Shown piece after piece: positions 1 to 7,419 of a stretch of DNA of 21,795 bases. How positions within the stretch are numbered: the first letter of the stretch is position 1; each line of letters opens with the position of its first letter. The notes under the pieces are model-generated. The model did not search any database and had not been told where the DNA came from. It saw only the letters and a program-made list of their open reading frames with translations. Made by a program: the position numbers and the translations under genes. Source of the DNA: a virus; the IMG/VR virus record IMGVR_UViG_3300036668_000062, positions 1-21,795 of that record; one strand, 5' to 3'.

Positions 1-267
1 TTAGTAACTAGTAGCTTTCCAACGGCATCAGGTTACATTCGAGATATGTCAACAACCGTTGACCCTTACTTTTTAAGTTCGACCAATTCAGGTGGCGGCT
101 CTACTACTTACATAACAGATTATCATTATGCATCGGCGTCAAGCAATCGGGTTGTGCTTGTGGGCGGTAGTGCTGTTGATGGCGCGACTGCGGGTGCGTT
201 CTGCTTGCTTTCGAATAATGATTCTTCTAATGCTAATCGTGCTCGTGGTGGTCGGCTCGCCCGCTAG
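1..267 (+). CDS. DGR variable (target) protein, C-terminal part, 5'-truncated
   Basis: The frame is open from the window's left edge, so the N-terminus lies outside; the internal ATG at 46 is not a convincing true start. The visible 88 residues are Ser/Thr/Gly/Asn-rich and end in a segment typical of DGR targets with a C-type-lectin-like fold: a variable stretch, an Asn-rich SNNDSSNANR stretch and a GGRLAR terminus. The last ~38 codons are the variable repeat copied from the template at 323-436. Such proteins usually display the variable surface for ligand binding; in phages they are commonly tail-fibre tips or other adhesins. Its place directly before a DGR reverse transcriptase and the virion genes fits receptor binding, but the missing N-terminus prevents naming the structural role. 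Confidence 0.85.
   Translation, partial: LVTSSFPTASGYIRDMSTTVDPYFLSSTNSGGGSTTYITDYHYASASSNRVVLVGGSAVDGATAGAFCLLSNNDSSNANRARGGRLAR
145..258 (+). other. DGR variable repeat (VR)
   Basis: Aligns without gaps to the template repeat at 323-436 (constant offset of 178). I count 20 mismatches over 114 positions, 19 of them at template adenines (A to G, C or T) and one at a template T (position 423, T to G at 245). All changed codons lie in the last 38 codons of the variable protein. A 30-base block at 211-240 is identical to the template although it contains 9 adenines. Homology fades after about 258, where the stop-codon hairpin begins. Adenine-specific divergence in one direction is the hallmark of mutagenic retrohoming. 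Confidence 0.93.
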
Positions 268-272
268 GGCGA
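257..272 (+). other. Hairpin/cruciform at the 3' end of VR, spanning the stop codon
   Basis: TCGCCC (257-262) and GGGCGA (267-272) form a 6-bp perfect GC-rich stem around the 4-nt loop GCTA, which overlaps the TAG stop codon. A further G-C pair is possible beyond one C-C mismatch. In the Bordetella phage DGR, a short stem with a 4-nt loop just downstream of VR aids target recognition, so position and geometry fit that role. The loop does not match the GRNA loop I recall for that system. Six T residues follow at 279-284, so it could instead, or also, be a weak terminator. Confidence 0.6.
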
Positions 273-322
273 CCATTATTTTTTAGTGTTTTTAATTTGT
301 AAAGGGGTTAAATTTCATGTTG

Positions 323-436
323 AATCAGGTTGTGATTGTGGGCAGTAATGCTAATAATGGCACGAATGCAGGTACGTTCTACTTGAATTCGAATAATGAT
401 TCTTCTAATGCTAATCGTAATATTGGTGGTCAGCAC
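323..436 (+). other. DGR template repeat (TR), non-coding
   Basis: Adenine-rich (AAT-rich) copy of the variable repeat lying between the target gene and the reverse transcriptase. It is the RNA template for error-prone cDNA synthesis, and its adenines are the mutable positions. It is placed as usual for a DGR: after the target stop and upstream of the RT start at 550. The flanking 437-549 is probably part of the same structured TR RNA needed for cDNA priming. It holds short self-complementary segments (for example GGCT near 501 with AGCC near 521) and no gene. A 78-codon open frame runs across TR from 317, but it reads as a by-product of TR matching a coding VR. Confidence 0.92.
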
Positions 437-549
437 GCTGTAAGCAGTAACCGAAATTTAACCCCTGCTCGAAAGGGCGAATACGTCTATCCAATACAGG
501 CTGGTAGCATGGTCAAAAGCCTATGCGAACGTCTGGGAGAGCATCAGCG

Positions 550-1566
550 ATGAAACGCTATGGAAACCTATTTGAGCGCATTACAAATATAGACAACATT
601 AAACTAGCTCATAAACAAGCTAGACGTGGCAAAGCATTTTATGCAGAAGTAAAAATGGTTGATAAAGACATAGATAAACATTGCTTTGCGATTCAGAAAA
701 TGTTAATTGATAAGACTTTTACGACTAGCTCGTATGAAATTGAAGAAAGGTTTGACGGTAGGAAAATGCGGACAATTTACAAATTGCCGTACTACTCAGA
801 TAGGATTGTTCAGCACGCATTGCTAAACGTGACAGGTAAAATATTTACATCAAGTTTTATTAGAGATACCTATCAATCAATTATTGGCAGAGGAACGTCT
901 GACGCCATGCGTAGAGTGATGAAGGTAGTTAGGTCGGATAAATGTCCTAATTATGCGTTAAAAATAGATATTGAAAAATACTATCCATCTGTTGATAACG
1001 ATAAATTAAAGTTAATGATACGCAGTAAAATTAAATGCACACAGACATTATGGCTGTTTGACAATATTATTGACAGCATAAAAGGATTACCAATTGGAAA
1101 CTACACAAGCCAACACTTAGGTAATTTGTATTTAAACAATTTTGATTGGTGGGTAAAGCAAGAAGTTAAACCTGCGGGTTATTTTAGGTATTGTGACGAC
1201 ATTGTTTTTATGTCTGACTCAAAAGCCAAGCTACTTGCTTATAAAGTTAGGGCGGTGGCAACGTTAAAATTATTGGGTTTAAACATTAAAAACACATGGA
1301 ACATTTACAATATTAAAAAGCATGGTTTAGATTTTGTTGGTTACGTTTTTACGCCATACAGCACAAGACTAAGAACTTCAATTAAAATGAAGTTTAAAAC
1401 AGCTTGTAAGACAGTAAAAAAAAGAAGCGGCAACCAAGACGGTGATTTAAGTAGAATTATGGCTTACAAAGGGTGGTGCAAACCGTGTAGCGCAAAAATG
1501 CTTTGGCGAACACATACGTTACCATTGCGTAATCTTTACCCAAAACAACTTAGAGGCGCAATATGA
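550..1566 (+). CDS. DGR reverse transcriptase
   Basis: A 338-residue reverse transcriptase that copies TR RNA into adenine-mutated cDNA. Motifs visible from the ATG at 550: KIDIEKYYPSVD at residues 138-149 (catalytic Asp region), LPIGNYTSQHLGN at 180-192 (the IGNxxSQ signature of DGR enzymes, in place of the QG motif of retroviral and intron RTs) and FRYCDD at 212-217 (catalytic YxDD box, with Cys in the variable position). A DFVGY segment near residue 272 matches the later DGR-RT motif. I prefer 550 over an in-frame ATG at 523 because MKRYGNLF is the usual N-terminus of these enzymes and a GGGAG lies about 10 bases upstream. No maturase or integrase domain is seen. No Avd accessory gene is recognisable in the window. 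The stop overlaps the next start (ATGA), so it is co-translated with virion genes. Confidence 0.93.
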   Translation: MKRYGNLFERITNIDNIKLAHKQARRGKAFYAEVKMVDKDIDKHCFAIQKMLIDKTFTTSSYEIEERFDGRKMRTIYKLPYYSDRIVQHALLNVTGKIFTSSFIRDTYQSIIGRGTSDAMRRVMKVVRSDKCPNYALKIDIEKYYPSVDNDKLKLMIRSKIKCTQTLWLFDNIIDSIKGLPIGNYTSQHLGNLYLNNFDWWVKQEVKPAGYFRYCDDIVFMSDSKAKLLAYKVRAVATLKLLGLNIKNTWNIYNIKKHGLDFVGYVFTPYSTRLRTSIKMKFKTACKTVKKRSGNQDGDLSRIMAYKGWCKPCSAKMLWRTHTLPLRNLYPKQLRGAI

Positions 1567-1892
1567 AAATGTATTCAACCGAAAAACCAGAGGGCTACGC
1601 TGTTTCTGCACAAGAACTACGCATACGTTGGAACATTAAACAAGTTACAGCACCAAGCGTTAATGATGAAGAATTAACTCAATGGGAAGCCAACGAAGCA
1701 TTGTGTTCAATTTATGATGAACGTGGGGCTCTTATTGAAAAAGTAATTGGCTCGGTGTATGACACGGGGGCAGAGATTGCAACTATTAACAATCAAGTTA
1801 CAAAGCGACAGGATTATGCGGATTACCAAGACTTTAGATTGTTAGCAAAATATCTTGTTGATACTTGGTTAAGCACTAAAGAAGTGGGCTAA
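1563..1892 (+). CDS. Phage hypothetical protein coupled to the DGR RT
   Basis: A 109-residue, mostly polar protein with no membrane segment. Its start overlaps the RT stop as ATGA, which implies translational coupling. It begins MKMYSTEKPEGYAVSAQELR and ends with a helical, Tyr/Asp-rich tail. Proteins of this look occur among phage structural genes, but I assign no function. An accessory role in retrohoming is conceivable from position, yet it lacks the strongly basic four-helix character expected of Avd. Confidence 0.75.
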   Translation: MKMYSTEKPEGYAVSAQELRIRWNIKQVTAPSVNDEELTQWEANEALCSIYDERGALIEKVIGSVYDTGAEIATINNQVTKRQDYADYQDFRLLAKYLVDTWLSTKEVG

Positions 1893-1894
1893 TC

Positions 1895-2485
1895 GTGTTA
1901 GGGTTTGCACCATTATCAACCTACCCAATATCAACAGTACCTTTGCAGGATAAGGTAAGTGCATTTGCATCAAGTGTTGCTAGTGTTAATTCTCTAGCAA
2001 ACGCAAGATTTTTAATGAGTGGCGACTTACAAGTGGTTGCTTCTATTGATTTAACTGTTAGAAAAACGATGATCATCGTTGCTACAGCAACCGCAAATGC
2101 ACAGATTAATCTAAATGCTTTACGCACTACATTCTCAATCGGTGATATAAGCTCTGTTGCTGTCGTATTTATAGACGCAAATAGGTTCGCTTTTGATAAT
2201 GCATCTGTTTCAGCTAGTGCGACAGTGGACAGTGATAGTATTAGGCTACGACTTGTTGCGTCATCGGTCAACGGTACGGCTACAATAGTGGCGCAACCCA
2301 ATGCAATATTCACATTTGTATCAGACATAAACGGTATTGCCGTTGCTGATTTGACACCTAATATCATAGCTTCTGCGGGTGCTAATATTAATGGTAACGC
2401 GGTCTATGTTATTAACGCTGAACTTGTTGGCGAAAATTGGTCAGTTGTGCCACAAGGTGAGAATATATGGCTACGAAAAGGCTAG
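1895..2485 (+). CDS. Phage virion-associated hypothetical protein
   Basis: A 196-residue protein starting at GTG 1895, two bases after the previous stop. It is almost wholly Ala/Val/Ser/Ile/Asn-rich with alternating hydrophobic residues, suggesting repetitive beta-strand structure as in phage fibre or decoration proteins. It overlaps the next gene by 19 bases, so it belongs to the same rightward late operon. A long antisense open frame (1921-2367) is a by-product of this biased composition. Confidence 0.75.
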   Translation: MLGFAPLSTYPISTVPLQDKVSAFASSVASVNSLANARFLMSGDLQVVASIDLTVRKTMIIVATATANAQINLNALRTTFSIGDISSVAVVFIDANRFAFDNASVSASATVDSDSIRLRLVASSVNGTATIVAQPNAIFTFVSDINGIAVADLTPNIIASAGANINGNAVYVINAELVGENWSVVPQGENIWLRKG

Positions 2486-3888
2486 TGCTTGGTGAGTGGT
2501 TGCCAGACCAACCAGGGTTGACTGGTGCGATTACAAAGGCATTCAACGTCATACCACTTCTTAACGGTTATGGACAATTGCCGTCTATAAAAGCGTTTTC
2601 AGACAATGCAAGCGAGCCTTTGACTAATGTTGTTGCGGGAAAGTTTGGTGACACAGTCCAGTTATTCGCCGCGAGTGAAACAAAGATTTTTAAATACGAC
2701 CCTAATGATTTAAGTTTAAATGATGTTTCCAAAGCGGGTGGGTATACCGCATCAAGTGGTTGGAATTTTACACAGTATGGAAAATCTTTGATCGGTGCAA
2801 ACGGTTCAAACGTTTTACAGTACTGGGAGTTAGGCGTATCTACTGCTTGGGCAGATGTGTCAGCAAGCGCACCAATTGCTAGTTTTGTAACCGTTGTGCG
2901 TGACTTTGTGGTAGCAGCGAACAACAGTAGTAACCCTAATCGCGTGTTTTGGTCGGATATAAACGATGAAACAAATTGGGTTTCTGGGGCAACGTCACAA
3001 TCTGATTTTCAAGATTTACCCGATGGCGGCAATATTCAGGGCGTAACGGGAGGCGAATTTGGGATAGTGTTCTTAGAGCGTGCAATTTATAGAATGAGCT
3101 ATCAGGGTTCACCATTATTTTTCCAATTTGATGCTATTTCAAGAACGCTAGGTTGCTATGAGCCGAATTCTATTGTGCAACAAGGTGCAAGAACGTTCTT
3201 TTTGTCAGACGATGGATTTTACGTATGCGATGGTCAAACAGTTACTGCAATCGGTGCTGAAAAAGTAGATCGATGGTTTTTTGAAGATGTCAGTGAAGGT
3301 TCATTAGATAAGATGTCGGCTGCAATTGACCCTGAACGCCATTTAATTGTGTGGTGTTACCCGAATGCAAACGCCACTCAAACCATTTTATTTCACAACT
3401 GGCAAACAGGGAAATGGGCGTATGGAATTACAACCGCTGATTACATAGCTAATGCTACGACTGTTGGAACTACACTAGAACAACTTGATATCTACACAAG
3501 TTTAGAGGGTATACCCGCATCGCTTGATTCTCGGCTTTGGGCTGGTGGAAAGCCTCTATTTGCGGGTACTAGTGGCTCACAAATTGTTCTATTCGGTGGC
3601 GTAGCAAGACCAGCAGAAATCGAAACAGGAGATATTGAGGAAGGTAGCCAATCAATCGTAAAACTGGCATACCCGCAAGTCGATGGTGGTTCTGCAAGCG
3701 TAGCTGTTGCGTCTAGATTCAGGCTTGACGGCACAGTTTCATATACTCCAGATGTTTCCGCAGATGCTGAAAACAGAGTTTCGCTTAGGTCTCTCGGCAA
3801 GTACCATCGGTTGTTAATAAAACCTTCAGGTAACTGGCAAACAATTATGGCTGTTGATATTGAAATACAGCCAGTGAGTAGTCGATAA
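2467..3888 (+). CDS. Putative tail / packaged-DNA stabilisation protein (P22 gp10-like)
   Basis: A 473-residue protein beginning MATKRLVLGEWLPDQPG, followed by repeated beta-rich segments with Trp/Gly/Asp turns such as VFWSDINDETNW, FGIVFLERAIYRM and RTFFLSDDGFYVCDG. This pattern and length resemble the podoviral tail-hub or DNA-stabilisation proteins that plug the portal after packaging (P22 gp10 type), with a propeller-like body. The assignment rests on recalled family resemblance rather than a diagnostic motif. It sits just before small neck-type proteins and the internal virion genes. ATG 2467 has a GGTGAG upstream and overlaps the preceding gene. Confidence 0.65.
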   Translation: MATKRLVLGEWLPDQPGLTGAITKAFNVIPLLNGYGQLPSIKAFSDNASEPLTNVVAGKFGDTVQLFAASETKIFKYDPNDLSLNDVSKAGGYTASSGWNFTQYGKSLIGANGSNVLQYWELGVSTAWADVSASAPIASFVTVVRDFVVAANNSSNPNRVFWSDINDETNWVSGATSQSDFQDLPDGGNIQGVTGGEFGIVFLERAIYRMSYQGSPLFFQFDAISRTLGCYEPNSIVQQGARTFFLSDDGFYVCDGQTVTAIGAEKVDRWFFEDVSEGSLDKMSAAIDPERHLIVWCYPNANATQTILFHNWQTGKWAYGITTADYIANATTVGTTLEQLDIYTSLEGIPASLDSRLWAGGKPLFAGTSGSQIVLFGGVARPAEIETGDIEEGSQSIVKLAYPQVDGGSASVAVASRFRLDGTVSYTPDVSADAENRVSLRSLGKYHRLLIKPSGNWQTIMAVDIEIQPVSSR

Positions 3889-4187
3889 TGTTTAGACGCT
3901 TGCCACAGCAAGGCGGTCAACCTAGAGACATTTCTGAGGTTGTCAACGGCATAATTGATGGCAAAACAAACAACACGGGTTCAGTAACGTTAGCAACGGG
4001 TGATACAACAATTTTGACAGACGAGCGCATAAGTCCAAGCAGTAAGATTGTGTTAATTCCAAAGACGTCAGATTCTGCGGGTGCAACTGGAGTCTATGTA
4101 TCAGCTCAAACATTTGGTTCAGCAACTATATCGGATATAGGTAATGTTTCAACTAATAAAATTTATGATTATATTGTGGTAGGTTGA
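3888..4187 (+). CDS. Small phage virion protein, hypothetical
   Basis: A 99-residue protein starting on the last base of the previous stop (TAATG). It opens with RDISEVVNGIIDGKTNNTGSV-type sequence followed by Thr/Ser/Val-rich beta strands. Similar small proteins with an N-terminal VVNGIxxGKTNNTG segment occur among phage late genes, where they may form part of a fibre or neck. No enzymatic motif is seen. Its stop TGA overlaps the next ATG by one base. Confidence 0.75.
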   Translation: MFRRLPQQGGQPRDISEVVNGIIDGKTNNTGSVTLATGDTTILTDERISPSSKIVLIPKTSDSAGATGVYVSAQTFGSATISDIGNVSTNKIYDYIVVG

Positions 4188-4576
4188 TGTTTACATACAT
4201 ACAGCCTAAAGATGTGAGAGCTAATTGGGCTTTTGTAAAAAAAGGGCTTGAACATATTTTACGCAAATCTCCTGAAAATTGGATACCAGAGGACATTTAC
4301 GCAAGCTGTGTTAACAATACTGCTGTGCTGTGGTTGGCTATGGAAAACGACAAACCGATAGGTTTTGTTGTTGGTTATAGAGAAGGCGATGCTTTTCATA
4401 TATGGTGCGCGCACGGAAATTTAGGTGGAAAACTAGCAGAATGGTTTAAAATGGTTGAAAGCATAGCAAGAGGCATGGAATGTAAGCAAATTACTTTTGC
4501 ATCGTGGCGACCTGCATGGAACAAGGTTGCTGTTGAGTTGGGTTTTAAGACCCGAAGCTGGATTAAGGAGTTATAG
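4187..4576 (+). CDS. GNAT-like acetyltransferase family protein
   Basis: A 129-residue protein. WLAMENDKPIGFVVGYREGD (about residues 46-65) gives the central beta strands of a GNAT fold, followed by a helix and a final NKVAVELGFKTRSWI segment typical of the C-terminal GNAT strand (GF after a helix). The classic R/QxxGxG/A acetyl-CoA loop is weak: GNLGGKLAEWF is the best candidate, so activity is uncertain. Podoviruses often carry a similar small GNAT-like gene between tail and internal virion genes. ATG 4187 (TGATG overlap) is preferred to a TTG three bases earlier. Confidence 0.75.
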   Translation: MFTYIQPKDVRANWAFVKKGLEHILRKSPENWIPEDIYASCVNNTAVLWLAMENDKPIGFVVGYREGDAFHIWCAHGNLGGKLAEWFKMVESIARGMECKQITFASWRPAWNKVAVELGFKTRSWIKEL

Positions 4577-4578
4577 AT

Positions 4579-5649
4579 ATGTCAATGGGCGGCGGCGGTG
4601 GCGGTAGTGACAGACAAACAGTCACAACGGAACTTGACCCGATGGTTAAGCCTTTTGTTGAATTCGGTTTAAACGAAGCACAACGATTATATGATACGGG
4701 TGGCCCGAGTTTTTTCCCTGGGCAAACATACGTTGGCCCGTCATCGCAAACTCAGCAAGGTTTGCAGATGGCGCAAGACCGAGCGTTAGCGGGTAGCCCG
4801 TTGCTACGAGGAGCTCAACAAACAGTTGGCTCATTGCAAACGGCAACAAATCCCGCATTGGGTGGGTTTGCAGACGTATATAACCGCGCAGGCAATAATC
4901 CTGCAATGGGTATGACTAACCAAACGGCTCAAGGTGCGTATCTGGGTGGTAATCCATTCTTTCAGGGCGCATTTCAACCCGCAGCGCGTGCAGCGCAGGA
5001 TGCGTTTAACCAAGGTATTCAGGGCGTATCAAGTCAAGCCTCAAGAGCGGGTCGATATGGCTCAGGGGCTATGGGGCAACTTGAAGATAGAGCATCTAAT
5101 CAATTTGCACAGTCGTTATCTGACACGGCAGGAAAACTAGCTTATCAAAACTACGGTCAAGAACGAGGGTTGCAAGAGAATGCGATTCAAAATCTTGGTG
5201 CGCTATCAAATCAAGGATTACAGACGCAACTTGCAGCGACATCGGGGCTAGGTCAAACAGCATCAAACGATTTTGCACGACAATTACAAGCTGCGGGCAT
5301 GTCACCTGATATGGCTTCGCAAGATTATGCTGATATTCAAAGACTTATTGATCTTGGACAGACTCAAGAAAATTACCAGCAACTTGCTTTGGGTGACGCG
5401 ATGCAAAGATTTAACTTTGAGCAGAACGCGCCTTACGCGGGTTTGCAAACATTCTTATCAGCAGCGTATGGGGCTCCTATGGGCAGCCAGGTGTCTCAAC
5501 CAATCTATAACAATCAATTAGGTGGCGCTGTATCAGGTGGGCTGTTAGGCGCAGGGCTGGGCACTAAAATGGCAGGTGCAGGTGGCAATCAACTAGGCTA
5601 TGGGGCAGGTGGCGCTGCTCTAGGAGCATTAGCAGGAGCATTCGCATAA
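4579..5649 (+). CDS. Putative internal virion / DNA ejection protein
   Basis: A 356-residue protein with a poly-Gly N-terminus (residues 4-9), a long Gln/Ala/Asn/Gly-rich helical body and a glycine-zipper-like hydrophobic C-terminus (residues ~310-356, GGLLGAGLG and similar). Such composition is typical of podoviral internal core proteins that leave the virion with the DNA and help it cross the envelope. It is the first of four consecutive genes of this kind. Cysteine is absent. ATG 4579 follows the previous stop by two bases. Confidence 0.7.
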   Translation: MSMGGGGGGSDRQTVTTELDPMVKPFVEFGLNEAQRLYDTGGPSFFPGQTYVGPSSQTQQGLQMAQDRALAGSPLLRGAQQTVGSLQTATNPALGGFADVYNRAGNNPAMGMTNQTAQGAYLGGNPFFQGAFQPAARAAQDAFNQGIQGVSSQASRAGRYGSGAMGQLEDRASNQFAQSLSDTAGKLAYQNYGQERGLQENAIQNLGALSNQGLQTQLAATSGLGQTASNDFARQLQAAGMSPDMASQDYADIQRLIDLGQTQENYQQLALGDAMQRFNFEQNAPYAGLQTFLSAAYGAPMGSQVSQPIYNNQLGGAVSGGLLGAGLGTKMAGAGGNQLGYGAGGAALGALAGAFA

Positions 5650-6311
5650 TGAGTGGAATGGAACCTTTACTGATCGGTGCAGCGTTGGGCGCAGGAGTAG
5701 GCGGTGCTACCGCTAGTTTGTCGGGTGGCGATGTGTTACAAGGTGCGCTTATGGGCGGTTTAACGGGTGGCGCAACGGGCGGTTTAGGTGGCCTAGGAGG
5801 TGGCGCGGCAGCAGGAGGTGCAACCGCATCGGGCGCTGGTTCAGCACTAGGTGGCGCGGGTGCACTAGCATTCCCCGTTTCTGCTGGGACATCATTTGCA
5901 ACACCTTTAGCAACAGGGCTCACAAGTGGTGCTGGTAGTATTGCACTTAACCCTGCATTAAGTAGTTTCATGCCATCTATTCCGTCTGCGATCAATCAAG
6001 TGCCAATGGGTGCAATGCCGTTTCAAGTGGGTACTGTACCAAGTGGTCTTGGGCCAACAGTAAGTGCTGGGCAATCAGGAATTATGCAAGGCGTTACGGA
6101 AGTAGCAACTCCTAGCATGATGGATAGTTTTATTAAATACGGTGATGTTGCAAAGCAGATGATGCCAAAGCAACAACAAAAACAAGGTCAACAGTTAACA
6201 CCTGGTAGGATTCGTCAAGGTCAGGCGGTAAACATGACAGACCCTTACGCGAGTCTATTACAAGAGCAGATGGCGATGCAACAACCACGTCGTCGGCTGT
6301 CTTTACTGTGA
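5649..6311 (+). CDS. Glycine-zipper internal virion protein
   Basis: A 220-residue protein starting within the previous stop codon (TAATG). Residues ~5-100 are nearly all Gly, Ala, Leu, Ser and Thr in GxxxG-type spacing, able to form membrane-inserting helix bundles. The remainder is Pro/Gln/Met-rich and the end is basic (PRRRLSLL). It continues the glycine-zipper theme of the upstream protein and is plausibly a partner in forming the DNA ejection conduit. Confidence 0.7.
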   Translation: MSGMEPLLIGAALGAGVGGATASLSGGDVLQGALMGGLTGGATGGLGGLGGGAAAGGATASGAGSALGGAGALAFPVSAGTSFATPLATGLTSGAGSIALNPALSSFMPSIPSAINQVPMGAMPFQVGTVPSGLGPTVSAGQSGIMQGVTEVATPSMMDSFIKYGDVAKQMMPKQQQKQGQQLTPGRIRQGQAVNMTDPYASLLQEQMAMQQPRRRLSLL

Positions 6312-6318
6312 GAATATA

Positions 6319-7419
6319 ATGGCTAATTATTTAGAAAGTTTACTCGGCGAAGATGAGTTACAACAAGCAAAAAATCAGGCGTTAAGCTCTGGGTTAATGC
6401 AAGCGGGATTTGCTGGCCTGTTAGGTAGTGGGCCATCTCTATTGCCAACGAGTGCCGGGCAAGCAATTGGCCAAGCTGGGCTTGCTGGAATGAGCGCATA
6501 TGACAGTGTTTTACAAGGTGCTGAAGACCAAGCTGTTAAAGGCATGGAAATGCGTGGTTTACAAAACGAAAAAGCACAAGAACAAATGTTTATGCAAGAA
6601 TTGCAGGGGCTACAAGGTAAAGGGCAAATTAGGCAATCCGATATTTTAAATTTGGTTACAAAGTACCCAACTTTATCTAAAAATATTATTCCTACTTTGC
6701 AGGGCATGATGCCAAAAGAATCTGCACCAGTTAACTTGCAGTTTGACGCAGCTACAGGCACAGTATTTAACCCGCGCACAGGTCAAATTCAATACAATCA
6801 AAACCCTAATCAGCCAACAGCATCAAATATAGTAGGTTCGCCACAAGAAAAAGCCACACAAATGCGAGCAATTGGTGATACGTTTGCTGCCACTGACCCT
6901 AAAAAAGCTGAGTCTTATTACAGTGCTGCTGAAAAAATGTCACCACAAGAGAAAGTTACAAAAGCAACGGACACTCAATTAGCGGCAACTGGTTTTTTTA
7001 ACCGTATGTCGCAAGCAGAAAGCATCTTAAATCCGCTAGAAGAGCAAAAAGAATACCCAATGTTCGTTGCAGGGTTGGCGGGAAGTTTGCCGTTTGTCGG
7101 TGATGTTGCGCGTAACGCAGTTATGTCCGCAGGTCAACAACAGTACCAACAGGCCGCAATGGATTGGGTGCGTTCAAAGTTACGCAAAGAATCAGGCGCA
7201 GTTATTGGCGAGGACGAGGGTAGAGATGAATTTAAACTTTACTTCCCTCAAGTTGGGGATACTGACAAGGTTATTGAGCAAAAACGTCAAGCGCGAGCAA
7301 CAGCAACAAAAGCTATGAAAGAGCAATCATCGTTAGCAAAAGTGCAAGAATCAGCACCTCCTGACATGGCTACGCAAGCTAGGCAGGAATTAGAGCGACG
7401 TGCAAGGGGTGGTCAATAA
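6319..7419 (+). CDS. Putative DNA ejection / internal virion protein
   Basis: A 366-residue helical protein. It has an Ala/Gly/Leu-rich N-terminus, a Gln-rich coiled middle and a conserved-looking C-terminal domain from about residue 275: AAMDWVRSKLRKESGAVIG followed by YFPQVGDTDKVIEQKRQAR. That RKESGAxI...YFPQ arrangement recurs, as I recall, in podoviral internal proteins. The C-terminus is charged (QARQELERRARGGQ). It lies between two other candidate ejection proteins, and its stop overlaps the next ATG. Confidence 0.7.
   Translation: MANYLESLLGEDELQQAKNQALSSGLMQAGFAGLLGSGPSLLPTSAGQAIGQAGLAGMSAYDSVLQGAEDQAVKGMEMRGLQNEKAQEQMFMQELQGLQGKGQIRQSDILNLVTKYPTLSKNIIPTLQGMMPKESAPVNLQFDAATGTVFNPRTGQIQYNQNPNQPTASNIVGSPQEKATQMRAIGDTFAATDPKKAESYYSAAEKMSPQEKVTKATDTQLAATGFFNRMSQAESILNPLEEQKEYPMFVAGLAGSLPFVGDVARNAVMSAGQQQYQQAAMDWVRSKLRKESGAVIGEDEGRDEFKLYFPQVGDTDKVIEQKRQARATATKAMKEQSSLAKVQESAPPDMATQARQELERRARGGQ

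Noticed and set aside
523-549. Upstream in-frame ATG for the reverse transcriptase
   Set aside because: DGR RTs typically start MKRYGNLF, matching ATG 550, which also has a GGGAG upstream; the nine extra codons lie in the TR RNA tail.
317-553. Open frame of 78 codons across the template repeat
   Set aside because: It mirrors the coding frame of VR because TR is its near copy; it has no separate ribosome site or protein-like C-terminus, and TR is expected to be non-coding.
1921-2367. 148-codon antisense open frame
   Set aside because: It is the complement of a compositionally biased real gene (1895-2485) and has no ribosome site or recognisable features.
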